A stretch of 47,626 bases of DNA, taken from assembly GCF_000423545.1 (NCBI RefSeq), contig NZ_AUIE01000039.1, positions 1 through 47,626 of the forward strand. Direction: 5' to 3'. Shown piece by piece: positions 40,513-47,626 of this stretch. Under the pieces are notes generated by a model. That model did not search any database. It was not told the origin of the DNA and saw nothing but the letters and a program-made list of their open reading frames with translations. Made by a program: the position numbers and the translations under genes. This DNA is from Metapseudomonas resinovorans DSM 21078 (GTDB taxonomy: Bacteria > Pseudomonadota > Gammaproteobacteria > Pseudomonadales > Pseudomonadaceae). Position 1 is the stretch's first letter. Every line of letters begins with the position of its first letter.

Positions 40513-42351
40513 TCAGTGTGTTTGGACCAGTGTGCGATCGGCGGTAACACCGGGTTGCGCTTCGGTTTCGATCAGGGACACCAGGGTCCAGTCTTTCTCC
40601 GGCGTGAAGTCCAGCGGCTGCCCTGCCAGATGCGTCCAGCCCCGCGGATCCAGGGCCAGCAGCAGGGTGGCGCGATCGCCGTGCAGGGCCTGGTACTCGC
40701 TCCAGCCGAAGGTTGCGGTCAAGGTGGTGGTGCGCACGTCAGCGCCCTTGGACAGGTAGCTGGCGAACTGCGGATATGTCAGTGCCTGGTTGCCCAGGGG
40801 ACGGCCGCGTACCGTATCGCTGGTGCGGTGCTTGTCGCTGCGCCGGCTTTCGTTGCCGCTGGGTAGCGTGAATCGGCGCTGCGCACTGAAATCGTGGCGG
40901 AAGTGCATGCAGGCCAGGGCATTCAGTTCGCTGGACGGGGAGAGTGCCAGCAGGTGGCCGAGACCTACCAGGTCCAGGTGTGCTTCGGCGTGTTGCGACG
41001 TCGGATTGCCAAAGTAGGTCGGCAGGTTTTCCATGCGCGCGGCGCGGATGTTCTCCCAACTGGAGTCGGTGAGCAGCACGCGGATATCGAGGTTCTGCAG
41101 GGCCTTGCCCACCTCACGAGCTACCGGGTTGGCGCCGATGATCAGAAAACCCGATGGCGCCGGTTCGGCGACGTTCAGCAGCCGTGCCAGCGGTCGGGAT
41201 GTTGCGCTTTGCAGCACCACGGTGCCGATGATCACCAGGAACGTCAGGGGCACCAGCAGTTGCGCCTGTTCGTGGCCCGCTTCCATCAGGCGCAAGGAGA
41301 AGATCGCGGACACCGCCGCCGCGACTATGCCGCGCGGCGCGATCCAGGCCAGCAGCGCGCGCTCCCGCCAGTTCAGGCTGGAACCCAGCGTACTGACGGC
41401 GACGTTCAACGGGCGTGCGACGAACTGGATCACCGCCAGCAACAGCAGGGTTGCCGGGCCCATGGCCACCAGGGCAGCAAAATCCAGACGCGCGGCAAGC
41501 AGGATGAACAGCCCGGAAATCAGCAAGACGCTGAGGTTTTCCTTGAAGTGCAGGATTTGTCGCACGTCCACGCCACGCATGTTGGCCAGGCCCATGCCCA
41601 TGACGGTCACCGCCAGCAGGCCGGACTCATGCACCAGCAGGTTGGCGCCGATGAATACCCCCAGCACGGCAGCCAGTGCCGCGAGGTTCTGCAGGTATTC
41701 CGGCAGCCAGTGGCGTCGCAGTACCAGGCCGAACAGCCAGCCACCGGCCGCGCCCAGCGCAGTACCGCAAGCGATCACCGCGGCAAAAGTCGAAAGGCTG
41801 GCGCTCCAGCCGCCGTCGTCGCGGCTGACAATGAAGCTGAACACCACGACCGCCAGCAATGCACCGATGGGATCGATGACGATGCCTTCCCAGCGCAGGA
41901 TGTTGGCGATCGAGGATCGCGGCCGTACTACGCGCAGCATCGGGACGATGACGGTGGGCCCAGTGACCAGCGTCAGGGTGCCGAACAGCAGTGACAGCTC
42001 CCAGGAGAAACCCAGCAGCCAATGCGTGGCGACAGCAATCACCGCCCAGGTGATCAATGCGCCGACCGTGACCATGCGCCGGACGACGGTGCCGATTTCA
42101 CGCCATTCGGAGAAATGCAGGGTAAGGCTGCCTTCGAAGAGGATCAGCGCTACCGACAGGGAAATCAGTGGGAATAGCAGCGGGCCGAACAGCGCCTGCG
42201 GGTCCAGCAGGCCGGTAGCCGGACCCGCGAGAATGCCCGCCAGCAGCAGGAAGAGGATGGCCGGTAGGCGCAGGCGCCAGGCCAGCCACTGGCAGAACAG
42301 AGCGGCCGCGCCGATGCCGCCCAGACCTAGCAGAATATGGTGTTCGCTCAT
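40513..42351 (-). CDS. CPA1-type cation/proton antiporter with TrkA-N domain
   Basis: A 612-residue membrane protein. Residues about 1-400 have around twelve membrane segments of a NhaP/CPA1 exchanger, including LFGTLTLVTGPTVIVPMLRV and WEGIVIDPIGALLAVVVFSF, the latter with the ion-binding Asp. A cytoplasmic Rossmann-type RCK/TrkA-N domain follows at about 410-500 (GFLIIGANPVAREVGKALQN; LLTDSSWENIRAARM). It exchanges Na+ or K+ for H+ and the RCK part probably senses nucleotide or ions. Divergent from xerD. Confidence 0.9.
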   Translation of the reverse strand: MSEHHILLGLGGIGAAALFCQWLAWRLRLPAILFLLLAGILAGPATGLLDPQALFGPLLFPLISLSVALILFEGSLTLHFSEWREIGTVVRRMVTVGALITWAVIAVATHWLLGFSWELSLLFGTLTLVTGPTVIVPMLRVVRPRSSIANILRWEGIVIDPIGALLAVVVFSFIVSRDDGGWSASLSTFAAVIACGTALGAAGGWLFGLVLRRHWLPEYLQNLAALAAVLGVFIGANLLVHESGLLAVTVMGMGLANMRGVDVRQILHFKENLSVLLISGLFILLAARLDFAALVAMGPATLLLLAVIQFVARPLNVAVSTLGSSLNWRERALLAWIAPRGIVAAAVSAIFSLRLMEAGHEQAQLLVPLTFLVIIGTVVLQSATSRPLARLLNVAEPAPSGFLIIGANPVAREVGKALQNLDIRVLLTDSSWENIRAARMENLPTYFGNPTSQHAEAHLDLVGLGHLLALSPSSELNALACMHFRHDFSAQRRFTLPSGNESRRSDKHRTSDTVRGRPLGNQALTYPQFASYLSKGADVRTTTLTATFGWSEYQALHGDRATLLLALDPRGWTHLAGQPLDFTPEKDWTLVSLIETEAQPGVTADRTLVQTH

Positions 42352-42427
42352 CGAGACTCCTTGTCGGGGATGAAATCGGTTTACGCCCGTGGAAGACTAG
42401 CGCGTCTCACACGCCAAGCAGTCTGCC

Positions 42428-43324
42428 ATGCCCGCCCTGGATCACCTTCTGATTGACCGCTTCCTCGACGCCCTCTGGCTGGAAAAAGGCCTGTCCGAAC
42501 ATACGCGTTCGGCTTATCGCAGCGATCTCGCCCATTTCAACGGCTGGCTCGATGAACGCGGTCTGGCGCTGGACAAGGCCGGACGCGACCTGATCCTCGA
42601 CCACCTCGCCTGGCGCCTGGAGCAGGGCTACAAGGCGCGCTCCACCGCGCGCTTCCTTTCCGGCCTGCGCGGTTTCTACCGCTTCCTCCTGCGGGAGAAC
42701 CTGATCGTCGAAGACCCGACCTTGCAGATCGACCTGCCGCAACTGGGGCGTCCCTTGCCCAAGTCGCTGTCCGAGGCCGATGTGGAGGCGCTGCTGGAAG
42801 CGCCGGAGCTGGATGATCCTATCGGCCTGCGTGACCGCGCCATGCTTGAAGTTCTCTACGCCTGTGGCCTGCGCGTCACCGAGCTGGTGAGCCTGACCCT
42901 GGAACAGGTCAACCTGCGCCAGGGCGTGCTGAAGGTGTTCGGCAAGGGCAGCAAGGAACGCCTGGTTCCCCTGGGCGAGGAGGCCATCGCCTGGCTCGAG
43001 CGTTACCAGCGCGAGGCGCGGCCCTTCCTCCTCGACGGCAAGCCCAGCGACGTGCTGTTCCCCAGCCTGCGTGGCGAGCAGATGACCCGCCAGACCTTCT
43101 GGCACCGCATCAAGCACCAGGCCCAGGTCGCTGGAATCAGCAAGTCACTGTCGCCGCACACCCTGCGCCACGCCTTTGCCACCCACCTGCTCAACCACGG
43201 CGCCGACCTGCGCGTGGTGCAGATGCTCCTCGGCCACAGCGACTTGTCCACCACGCAGATATACACCCACATCGCCCAGGCTCGTCTGCAGGAGCTGCAT
43301 GCCCGCCACCATCCACGGGGGTGA
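42428..43324 (+). CDS. xerD: site-specific tyrosine recombinase XerD
   Basis: A 298-residue recombinase, the standard XerD length. The N-terminal core-binding SAM-like domain has RFLDALWLEKGLSEHTRSAY. The catalytic set is R149 (CGLRVTEL), K173 (FGKGSKER), H244 and R247 (SPHTLRHAFATHL), H270 (LLGHSDLST) and Y279 (TQIYTH). With XerC it resolves chromosome dimers at dif under FtsK control. A chromosomal housekeeping copy rather than a phage integrase, given its neighbours dsbC-hom-thrC. Confidence 0.95.
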   Translation: MPALDHLLIDRFLDALWLEKGLSEHTRSAYRSDLAHFNGWLDERGLALDKAGRDLILDHLAWRLEQGYKARSTARFLSGLRGFYRFLLRENLIVEDPTLQIDLPQLGRPLPKSLSEADVEALLEAPELDDPIGLRDRAMLEVLYACGLRVTELVSLTLEQVNLRQGVLKVFGKGSKERLVPLGEEAIAWLERYQREARPFLLDGKPSDVLFPSLRGEQMTRQTFWHRIKHQAQVAGISKSLSPHTLRHAFATHLLNHGADLRVVQMLLGHSDLSTTQIYTHIAQARLQELHARHHPRG

Positions 43325-43512
43325 GCCAGGCAGAGGCGCCACGACAGGGATGTCATGCACAGGTCCCGGACCTCACGCATGCGTCGCTTCCTTCCGACGA
43401 ATTCCCCGGCCGTTCTCCCACAACGGCCGCCGGGCGTCCGACATCTGTGCGCCAGGGCTTCTGTGTTAGGCTTGAGCGATTTCCGTACGTCCGCTGCTCG
43501 ACAGGAGTACCC

Positions 43513-44241
43513 ATGCGCGTGACCCGTCTTATCGCCGGTCTGGCCCTCGGCCTTGCCAGCACCATCAGCCTCGCCGACGACCCGGACCAGGCTATCCGCA
43601 AGACCCTCGACGCCCTGGAGCTCGGCTTGCCCATCGAATCCATCGGTGAAAGCCCGATGACCGGCATCTACCAGGTCCAGCTCAAGGGCGGCCGTATGCT
43701 CTACACCAGCGCCGACGGTCAGTACCTGATGCAGGGCTACCTGTACCACGTGCAGAACGGCAAGCCGGTGAACCTTACCGAGCAGGCCGAGAGCCGCTCC
43801 ATCGCCAAGGAAATCAACGCCATCCCCGCCGGCGAGATGGTGGTGTTCTCGCCCAAGGAGCCCGCCAAGGCCCATATCACCGTGTTCACCGACACCGACT
43901 GCGGCTACTGCCAGAAGCTGCACAGCGAAGTGCCGGAGCTGAACCGCCGCGGTATCGAAGTGCGTTATGTCGCCTTCCCGCGCCAGGGCATCGGCAGCCA
44001 CGGCTACAACAGCCTGGTCAGCGTCTGGTGCAGCAAGGACCGCCAGGCTGCCATGAACAAGGCCAAGTCCCGTGAGGATCTTCCCGCCGCGACCTGCGAT
44101 AACCCGGTGGCCAAGCAGTTCGAGCTGGGCCAACTGATCGGCGTCAACGGTACTCCGGCCATCGTGCTGGGCAATGGCCAGATGATTCCGGGCTATCAGC
44201 CGGCTCCGCAACTGGCGAAGCTGGCCCTTGAGGCCAAGTAA
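43513..44241 (+). CDS. dsbC: thiol:disulfide interchange protein DsbC
   Basis: A 242-residue periplasmic disulfide isomerase with AGGAG before ATG 43513. The signal peptide is cleaved near SLA-DDPD (residue 21). The N-terminal dimerisation domain runs to about 80, then a thioredoxin domain with the active site CGYC at 130-133 (FTDTDCGYCQKLH) and the cis-Pro loop GVNGTPAIVL. The second structural disulfide pair is in VWCSKD and ATCDNP. It shuffles wrong disulfides and is kept reduced by DsbD. Terminator follows at 44273-44299. Confidence 0.95.
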   Translation: MRVTRLIAGLALGLASTISLADDPDQAIRKTLDALELGLPIESIGESPMTGIYQVQLKGGRMLYTSADGQYLMQGYLYHVQNGKPVNLTEQAESRSIAKEINAIPAGEMVVFSPKEPAKAHITVFTDTDCGYCQKLHSEVPELNRRGIEVRYVAFPRQGIGSHGYNSLVSVWCSKDRQAAMNKAKSREDLPAATCDNPVAKQFELGQLIGVNGTPAIVLGNGQMIPGYQPAPQLAKLALEAK

Positions 44242-44272
44242 TCCGGGCATCTGCCTCGATTGACCAATATTC

Positions 44273-44299
44273 AGCCGCTTCGTAAAGTGCGGCTCTTTT
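44273..44299 (+). terminator. rho-independent terminator after dsbC
   Basis: AGCCGC (44273-44278) pairs with GCGGCT (44289-44294), ten-base loop, then CTTTT. Short stem but correctly placed. Confidence 0.65.
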
Positions 44300-44302
44300 C
44301 CT

Positions 44303-44323
44303 CGGCCGGGACACTCCCGGCCG
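44303..44323 (+). other. GC-rich hairpin in hom leader
   Basis: CGGCCGGGA (44303-44311), loop CAC, TCCCGGCCG (44315-44323), a perfect nine-base stem followed by CTTTCGC. It lies 28 bases before the hom start. It could assist termination after dsbC or shape the hom leader; no leader peptide with runs of Thr codons is visible. Confidence 0.45.
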
Positions 44324-44351
44324 CTTTCGCAGTGATGATGGGGAGTTCAGC

Positions 44352-45656
44352 GTGAAGCCGGTAAAAGTAGGCATCTGTGGCCTTGGGACCGTCGGTGGCG
44401 GCACCTTCAACGTACTCAAACGCAACGCCGAGGAGATTGCCCGCCGTGCCGGGCGTGGAATCGAGGTTGCCCAGATTGCCGCTCGTCGTCCCAACCCGAA
44501 ATGTGATACCGGCGCTACCCCCATCACCGCCGACATCTTCGACGTGGTCAACAACCCGGAAATCGACATCGTCATCGAGCTGATCGGTGGCTACACCCAA
44601 GCCCGCGAGCTGGTCATGAAGGCCATCGAGAACGGCAAGCACGTCGTTACCGCCAACAAGGCGCTGATCGCCGTGCACGGCAACGAAATCTTCGCCAAGG
44701 CCCGCGAGAAGGGCGTCATGGTTGCCTTCGAAGCCGCCGTGGCCGGCGGCATCCCGGTGATCAAGGCGATCCGCGAAGGCCTCTCCGCCAACCGCATCAA
44801 CTGGCTGGCCGGCATCATCAACGGCACCGGCAACTTCATCCTCACCGAAATGCGTGAGAAGGGCCGTGCCTTTGAAGACGTGCTCAAAGAAGCCCAGGCA
44901 CTGGGTTACGCCGAAGCCGATCCGACCTTCGACGTAGAAGGCATCGATGCCGCCCACAAGCTGACCATCCTCGCCTCCATTGCCTTCGGTATCCCGCTGC
45001 AGTTCGACAAGGCCTACACCGAGGGCATCTCCAAGCTGACCAGTGCCGACGTGAATTACGCCGAAGCCCTGGGCTATCGCATCAAGCACCTGGGCGTGGC
45101 GCGTCGCACCGACAGCGGTTTCGAGCTGCGCGTGCACCCAACCCTGATCCCGGCCGACCGCCTGATCGCCAATGTCAACGGTGTGATGAACGCCGTGATG
45201 GTCAACGGTGACGCTGCTGGCAGCACCCTGTACTACGGCGCTGGCGCCGGCATGGAGGCCACCGCGTCCGCCGTGGTCGCCGACGTGGTGGATGTGGTTC
45301 GCGCGCTGACCACCGACCCGGAGAACCATGTGCCGCACCTGGCGTTCCAGCCGGACTCGCTGTCCGACCACCCGATCCTGCCGATCGAAGCCTGTGAGAG
45401 CGCCTACTACCTGCGCATCCAGGCCAAGGACCACCCGGGTGTGCTGGCACAGGTCGCGTCCATCCTGTCGGAGCGTGGCATCAACATCGAATCCATCATG
45501 CAGAAAGAAGTCGAAGAGCAGGACGGCCTGGTGCCGATGATCCTGGTTACCCACCGGGTCGTCGAGGCGCGCGTCAACGACGCCATCGCCGCGCTGGAAG
45601 CTCTGGAAGACGTGGTAGGCAGCGTCGTGCGCATCCGCGTCGAGCAACTGAACTAA
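44352..45656 (+). CDS. hom: homoserine dehydrogenase
   Basis: A 434-residue enzyme starting at GTG 44352 (GGGGAG upstream). The N-terminal NAD(P) fold is KVGICGLGTVGGGTFNVLKR. The catalytic region has GTGNFILTEM and the signature LGYAEADPTFDVEGIDAAHK. A C-terminal ACT domain (about 355-434, YLRIQAKDHPGVLAQVASIL) gives threonine feedback control. It reduces aspartate semialdehyde to homoserine. thrC follows 88 bases later, so the two form the homoserine-to-threonine branch. Confidence 0.96.
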   Translation: MKPVKVGICGLGTVGGGTFNVLKRNAEEIARRAGRGIEVAQIAARRPNPKCDTGATPITADIFDVVNNPEIDIVIELIGGYTQARELVMKAIENGKHVVTANKALIAVHGNEIFAKAREKGVMVAFEAAVAGGIPVIKAIREGLSANRINWLAGIINGTGNFILTEMREKGRAFEDVLKEAQALGYAEADPTFDVEGIDAAHKLTILASIAFGIPLQFDKAYTEGISKLTSADVNYAEALGYRIKHLGVARRTDSGFELRVHPTLIPADRLIANVNGVMNAVMVNGDAAGSTLYYGAGAGMEATASAVVADVVDVVRALTTDPENHVPHLAFQPDSLSDHPILPIEACESAYYLRIQAKDHPGVLAQVASILSERGINIESIMQKEVEEQDGLVPMILVTHRVVEARVNDAIAALEALEDVVGSVVRIRVEQLN

Positions 45657-45744
45657 GCAGCCGCCGGGCGCAGGTGCCGTCGCGAGGGGCGATCCCCCGG
45701 AGCGACGCACCGACCCCGGCCGCTCGAAACCAAGGTTTTAAGAC

Positions 45745-47154
45745 ATGCGCTATATCAGTACCCGCGGCCAGGCTCCGGCCCTGAACTTCGAAGACGTGCT
45801 GCTGGCTGGCCTGGCCAGTGACGGCGGCCTCTACGTCCCGGAAAACCTGCCGCGCTTCACCCAGGAAGAAATCGCCTCCTGGGCCGGCCTGCCGTACCAC
45901 GAACTGGCCTTCCGCGTGATGCGCCCCTTCGTGGCCGGCAGCATTGCCGATGCCGACTTCAAGAAGATCCTCGAGGAAACCTACGGCGTCTTCGCCCACA
46001 ACGCCGTGGCGCCGCTGCGCCAGTTGAACGGCAACGAGTGGGTGCTGGAGCTGTTCCACGGTCCGACCCTGGCCTTCAAGGACTTCGCCCTGCAACTGCT
46101 GGGTCGCCTGCTCGACCACGTGCTGAGCAAGCGCGGCGAGCGGGTGGTGATCATGGGTGCCACCTCCGGTGACACCGGCTCGGCCGCCATCGAAGGCTGC
46201 AAGGCCTGCGAGCACGTCGACATCTTCATCATGCACCCGCACAACCGTGTGTCCGAGGTGCAGCGTCGCCAGATGACCACCATCCTCGGCGACAACATCC
46301 ACAACATCGCGGTCGAGGGCAACTTCGACGACTGCCAGGAGATGGTCAAGGCCAGCTTCGCCGACCAGGGCTTCCTCAAGGGCACCCGCCTGGTAGCGGT
46401 CAACTCGATCAACTGGGCGCGGATCATGGCCCAGATCGTCTACTACTTCCACGCGGCCATCCAGCTGGGTGGTCCGGCACGTTCCGTGGCGTTCTCCGTG
46501 CCCACCGGCAACTTCGGCGACATCTTCGCCGGCTACCTGGCGCGCAACATGGGCCTGCCGATCAGCCAACTGATCGTCGCCACCAACCGCAACGACATCC
46601 TGCACCGCTTCATGAGCGGCAACCAGTACGTCAAGGACACCCTGCATCCGACCCTGTCGCCGTCCATGGACATCATGGTGTCGTCCAACTTCGAGCGCCT
46701 GCTGTTCGACCTGCACGGTCGTAACGGTGCTGCCATCGCCAACCTGATGGACACCTTCAAGCAGGGTGGTGGCTTCAGCGTCGAGGAAGACCGCTGGACC
46801 GAAGCGCGCAAGTTGTTCGATTCGCTGGCCGTGGATGACGCAGCCACCTGCGAAACCATCGCCGAGGTCTACAACGAGTGCGGCGAGCTGCTGGACCCGC
46901 ACACCGCGATCGGCGTGCGCGCCGCCCGCGAATGCCGCCGCAGCCTGGCGACCCCGATGGTCACCCTGGGCACTGCCCACCCGGTCAAATTCCCGGAAGC
47001 GGTGGAGAAGGCCGGCGTCGGCCAGGCCCCGGCACTGCCGCCGCACCTCGCCGATCTGTTCCAGCGCGAGGAACGTTGCACCGTGCTGCCAAACGACCTG
47101 AAGCAGATCCAGACCTTCGTCAGCCAGCATGGCAACCGCGGCAAGCCGCTGTAA
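45745..47154 (+). CDS. thrC: threonine synthase
   Basis: A 469-residue PLP enzyme of the long (class II) threonine synthase type. The N-terminal MRYISTRGQAPALNFEDVLL is typical. The PLP lysine is K112 in HGPTLAFKDFALQLLG, and GATSGDTGSAAIEG is the phosphate-binding loop. It converts O-phosphohomoserine to threonine. No homoserine kinase gene (thrB/thrH) is in the window. AAGG precedes ATG 45745 and a strong terminator follows. Confidence 0.96.
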   Translation: MRYISTRGQAPALNFEDVLLAGLASDGGLYVPENLPRFTQEEIASWAGLPYHELAFRVMRPFVAGSIADADFKKILEETYGVFAHNAVAPLRQLNGNEWVLELFHGPTLAFKDFALQLLGRLLDHVLSKRGERVVIMGATSGDTGSAAIEGCKACEHVDIFIMHPHNRVSEVQRRQMTTILGDNIHNIAVEGNFDDCQEMVKASFADQGFLKGTRLVAVNSINWARIMAQIVYYFHAAIQLGGPARSVAFSVPTGNFGDIFAGYLARNMGLPISQLIVATNRNDILHRFMSGNQYVKDTLHPTLSPSMDIMVSSNFERLLFDLHGRNGAAIANLMDTFKQGGGFSVEEDRWTEARKLFDSLAVDDAATCETIAEVYNECGELLDPHTAIGVRAARECRRSLATPMVTLGTAHPVKFPEAVEKAGVGQAPALPPHLADLFQREERCTVLPNDLKQIQTFVSQHGNRGKPL

Positions 47155-47172
47155 GTCAGAGCGCCTGAAACG

Positions 47173-47206
47173 AAAAGGCCGGCTCCCGAAAGGGGCCGGC
47201 CTTTTT
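47173..47206 (+). terminator. rho-independent terminator after thrC
   Basis: AAAAGGCCGGCTCCC pairs with GGGGCCGGCCTTTTT around a GAAA loop; the T run ends near 47206. Confidence 0.92.
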
Positions 47207-47241
47207 CATGTTTGTGATTCCTCGCGAGGGCGTATAAATCC

Positions 47242-47283
47242 TGTAGGGACGAATTCATTGGCTATGTCTGCGTTAGCTGTTGC
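47242..47283 (+). repeat. 42-base dispersed repeat, right copy
   Basis: Begins TGTAGGGACGAATTCATTGG and ends GTTAGCTGTTGC; matches 3205-3246 at 40 of 42 positions, same orientation. Confidence 0.8.
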
Positions 47284-47365
47284 AACGTTGAGTAGAGCCC
47301 TCTAGCCCGGTACCTCCAGGCCTCCGTGCCAATCCCCCCCCTCATCCGAACGCGGCCCGCCCCGG

Positions 47366-47390
47366 CCCCTCTCCCTGAAGAGGAGAGGGG
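47366..47390. repeat. CCCCTCTCC hairpin, third copy
   Basis: CCCCTCTCC (47366-47374) with GGAGAGGGG (47382-47390), loop CTGAAGA. Same family as 15726-15751 and 23275-23311. Confidence 0.6.
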
Positions 47391-47514
47391 GGACTCGCGC
47401 CGGCGAGGCACGAACCATCCTGAAGCCCACACGGGCCTGAAACCGGGCAGTCGAGGAGGGGCAGCGACTACGCCCCTTCAGGAGGCCGAGCGGAATCGTT
47501 GCGCAGGGGGACGA

Positions 47515-47614
47515 GCGGCATGGATGCCGCGAGAGGCGTGCGGGGCCATGGATGGCCCCTCTCGCCGGGCCCCCGGAGCGACGATGGAGGGAGGGAAGTC
47601 CGGCGAAGCCGGAC
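47515..47614 (+). repeat. multi-hairpin structured element at right edge
   Basis: Consecutive perfect hairpins: GCGGCAT-GG-ATGCCGC (47515-47530); GGGGCCAT-GG-ATGGCCCC (47542-47559), itself flanked by GCGAGAGG (47529-47536) and CCTCTCGC (47558-47565); and GTCCGGC-GAA-GCCGGAC (47598-47614). I have an impression of similar text recurring in other Pseudomonas genomes but cannot name the element. It may continue past the window. Confidence 0.55.
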
Positions 47615-47626
47615 CCGGATGCAGGG

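Larger units (their letters stand above)
47155..47626. other. gene-free right end: terminator and repeats
   Basis: About 470 bases after thrC with no credible gene. In order: thrC terminator, right copy of the 42-base repeat (47242-47283), a CCCCTCTCC hairpin (47366-47390), then a structured multi-hairpin element (47515-47614) that runs towards the window edge. Short open frames here lack ribosome sites and normal composition. Confidence 0.6.

Noticed and set aside
42428-43324. Tyrosine recombinase as sign of a prophage or genomic island
   Set aside because: It is XerD by length, motifs and housekeeping neighbours; no att sites or phage genes are nearby.
1-47626. CRISPR arrays, rRNA or tRNA genes
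   Set aside because: No regularly spaced direct repeats, and no tRNA cloverleaf or rRNA sequence that I could recognise by eye; a tRNAscan or Infernal run would settle it.

Overview
This window is a GC-rich stretch of chromosome from a Pseudomonas (sensu lato). The evidence is the ffh-rpsP-rimM-trmD-rplS and xerD-dsbC-hom-thrC blocks, Pseudomonas-restricted small families (DUF3509, DUF3649, DUF3325), REP-like palindromes between genes, and very high GC at third codon positions. From memory, bases 373-15645 follow the order of P. aeruginosa PAO1 around PA3426-PA3415, and bases 29217-47154 follow PA3756-PA3735. I could not check this alignment or identify the species.

Layout. (1) 1-254: 5' part of an IS110-type transposase, cut by the window edge. 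(2) 373-4182: a crotonase, a cupin plus FAD amine oxidase pair, and an AraC regulator with a SnoaL-like front domain. (3) 4431-10347: an exported DUF1302/DUF1329 pair followed by a large MalT-type LuxR regulator. (4) 10356-15645: a SirB1-type protein, then leucine dehydrogenase with E1-alpha, E1-beta and E2 of a 2-oxoacid dehydrogenase but no local E3, which suggests branched-chain amino acid or keto-acid catabolism. (5) 15766-20129: DMT exporter with divergent AraC regulator, fatty acid hydroxylase, LexA-controlled yebG, a PsiE-family protein and DUF3509. (6) 20377-27557: an iron locus with DUF3649-PepSY-DUF3325 (probable inner-membrane siderophore reduction) facing a TonB receptor with its FecR/FecI signalling pair. 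(7) 27688-29060: a two-gene PA2779/PA2778-type unit, a small membrane protein and a C39-like lipoprotein. (8) 29217-35449: L,D-transpeptidase, two Nudix hydrolases, gamma-carbonic anhydrase, DUF1289, purT, SGNH hydrolase, CBS/CorC protein and a CcsA-like protein. (9) 35606-39070: ffh and the rpsP operon. (10) 39263-47154: thioesterase, an unusual MshEN-type protein, a cation/proton antiporter, xerD, dsbC, hom and thrC. (11) 47155-47626: a gene-free tail of terminator and repeats.

Most of the window is ordinary core genome. The most unusual item is the protein at 39737-40417. It carries two perfectly spaced 24-residue MshEN motifs (the c-di-GMP-binding signature of type II secretion/pilus ATPases) directly before a membrane segment and an exported domain of unknown function, with no ATPase. 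Others worth a look are the PA2779/PA2778 pair, the E3-less dehydrogenase whose E2 has a Thr in its catalytic motif, the perfect Fur-like palindrome before the PepSY operon, and several dispersed repeat families, including a 42-base repeat found at both ends of the window and a multi-hairpin element at the right edge.
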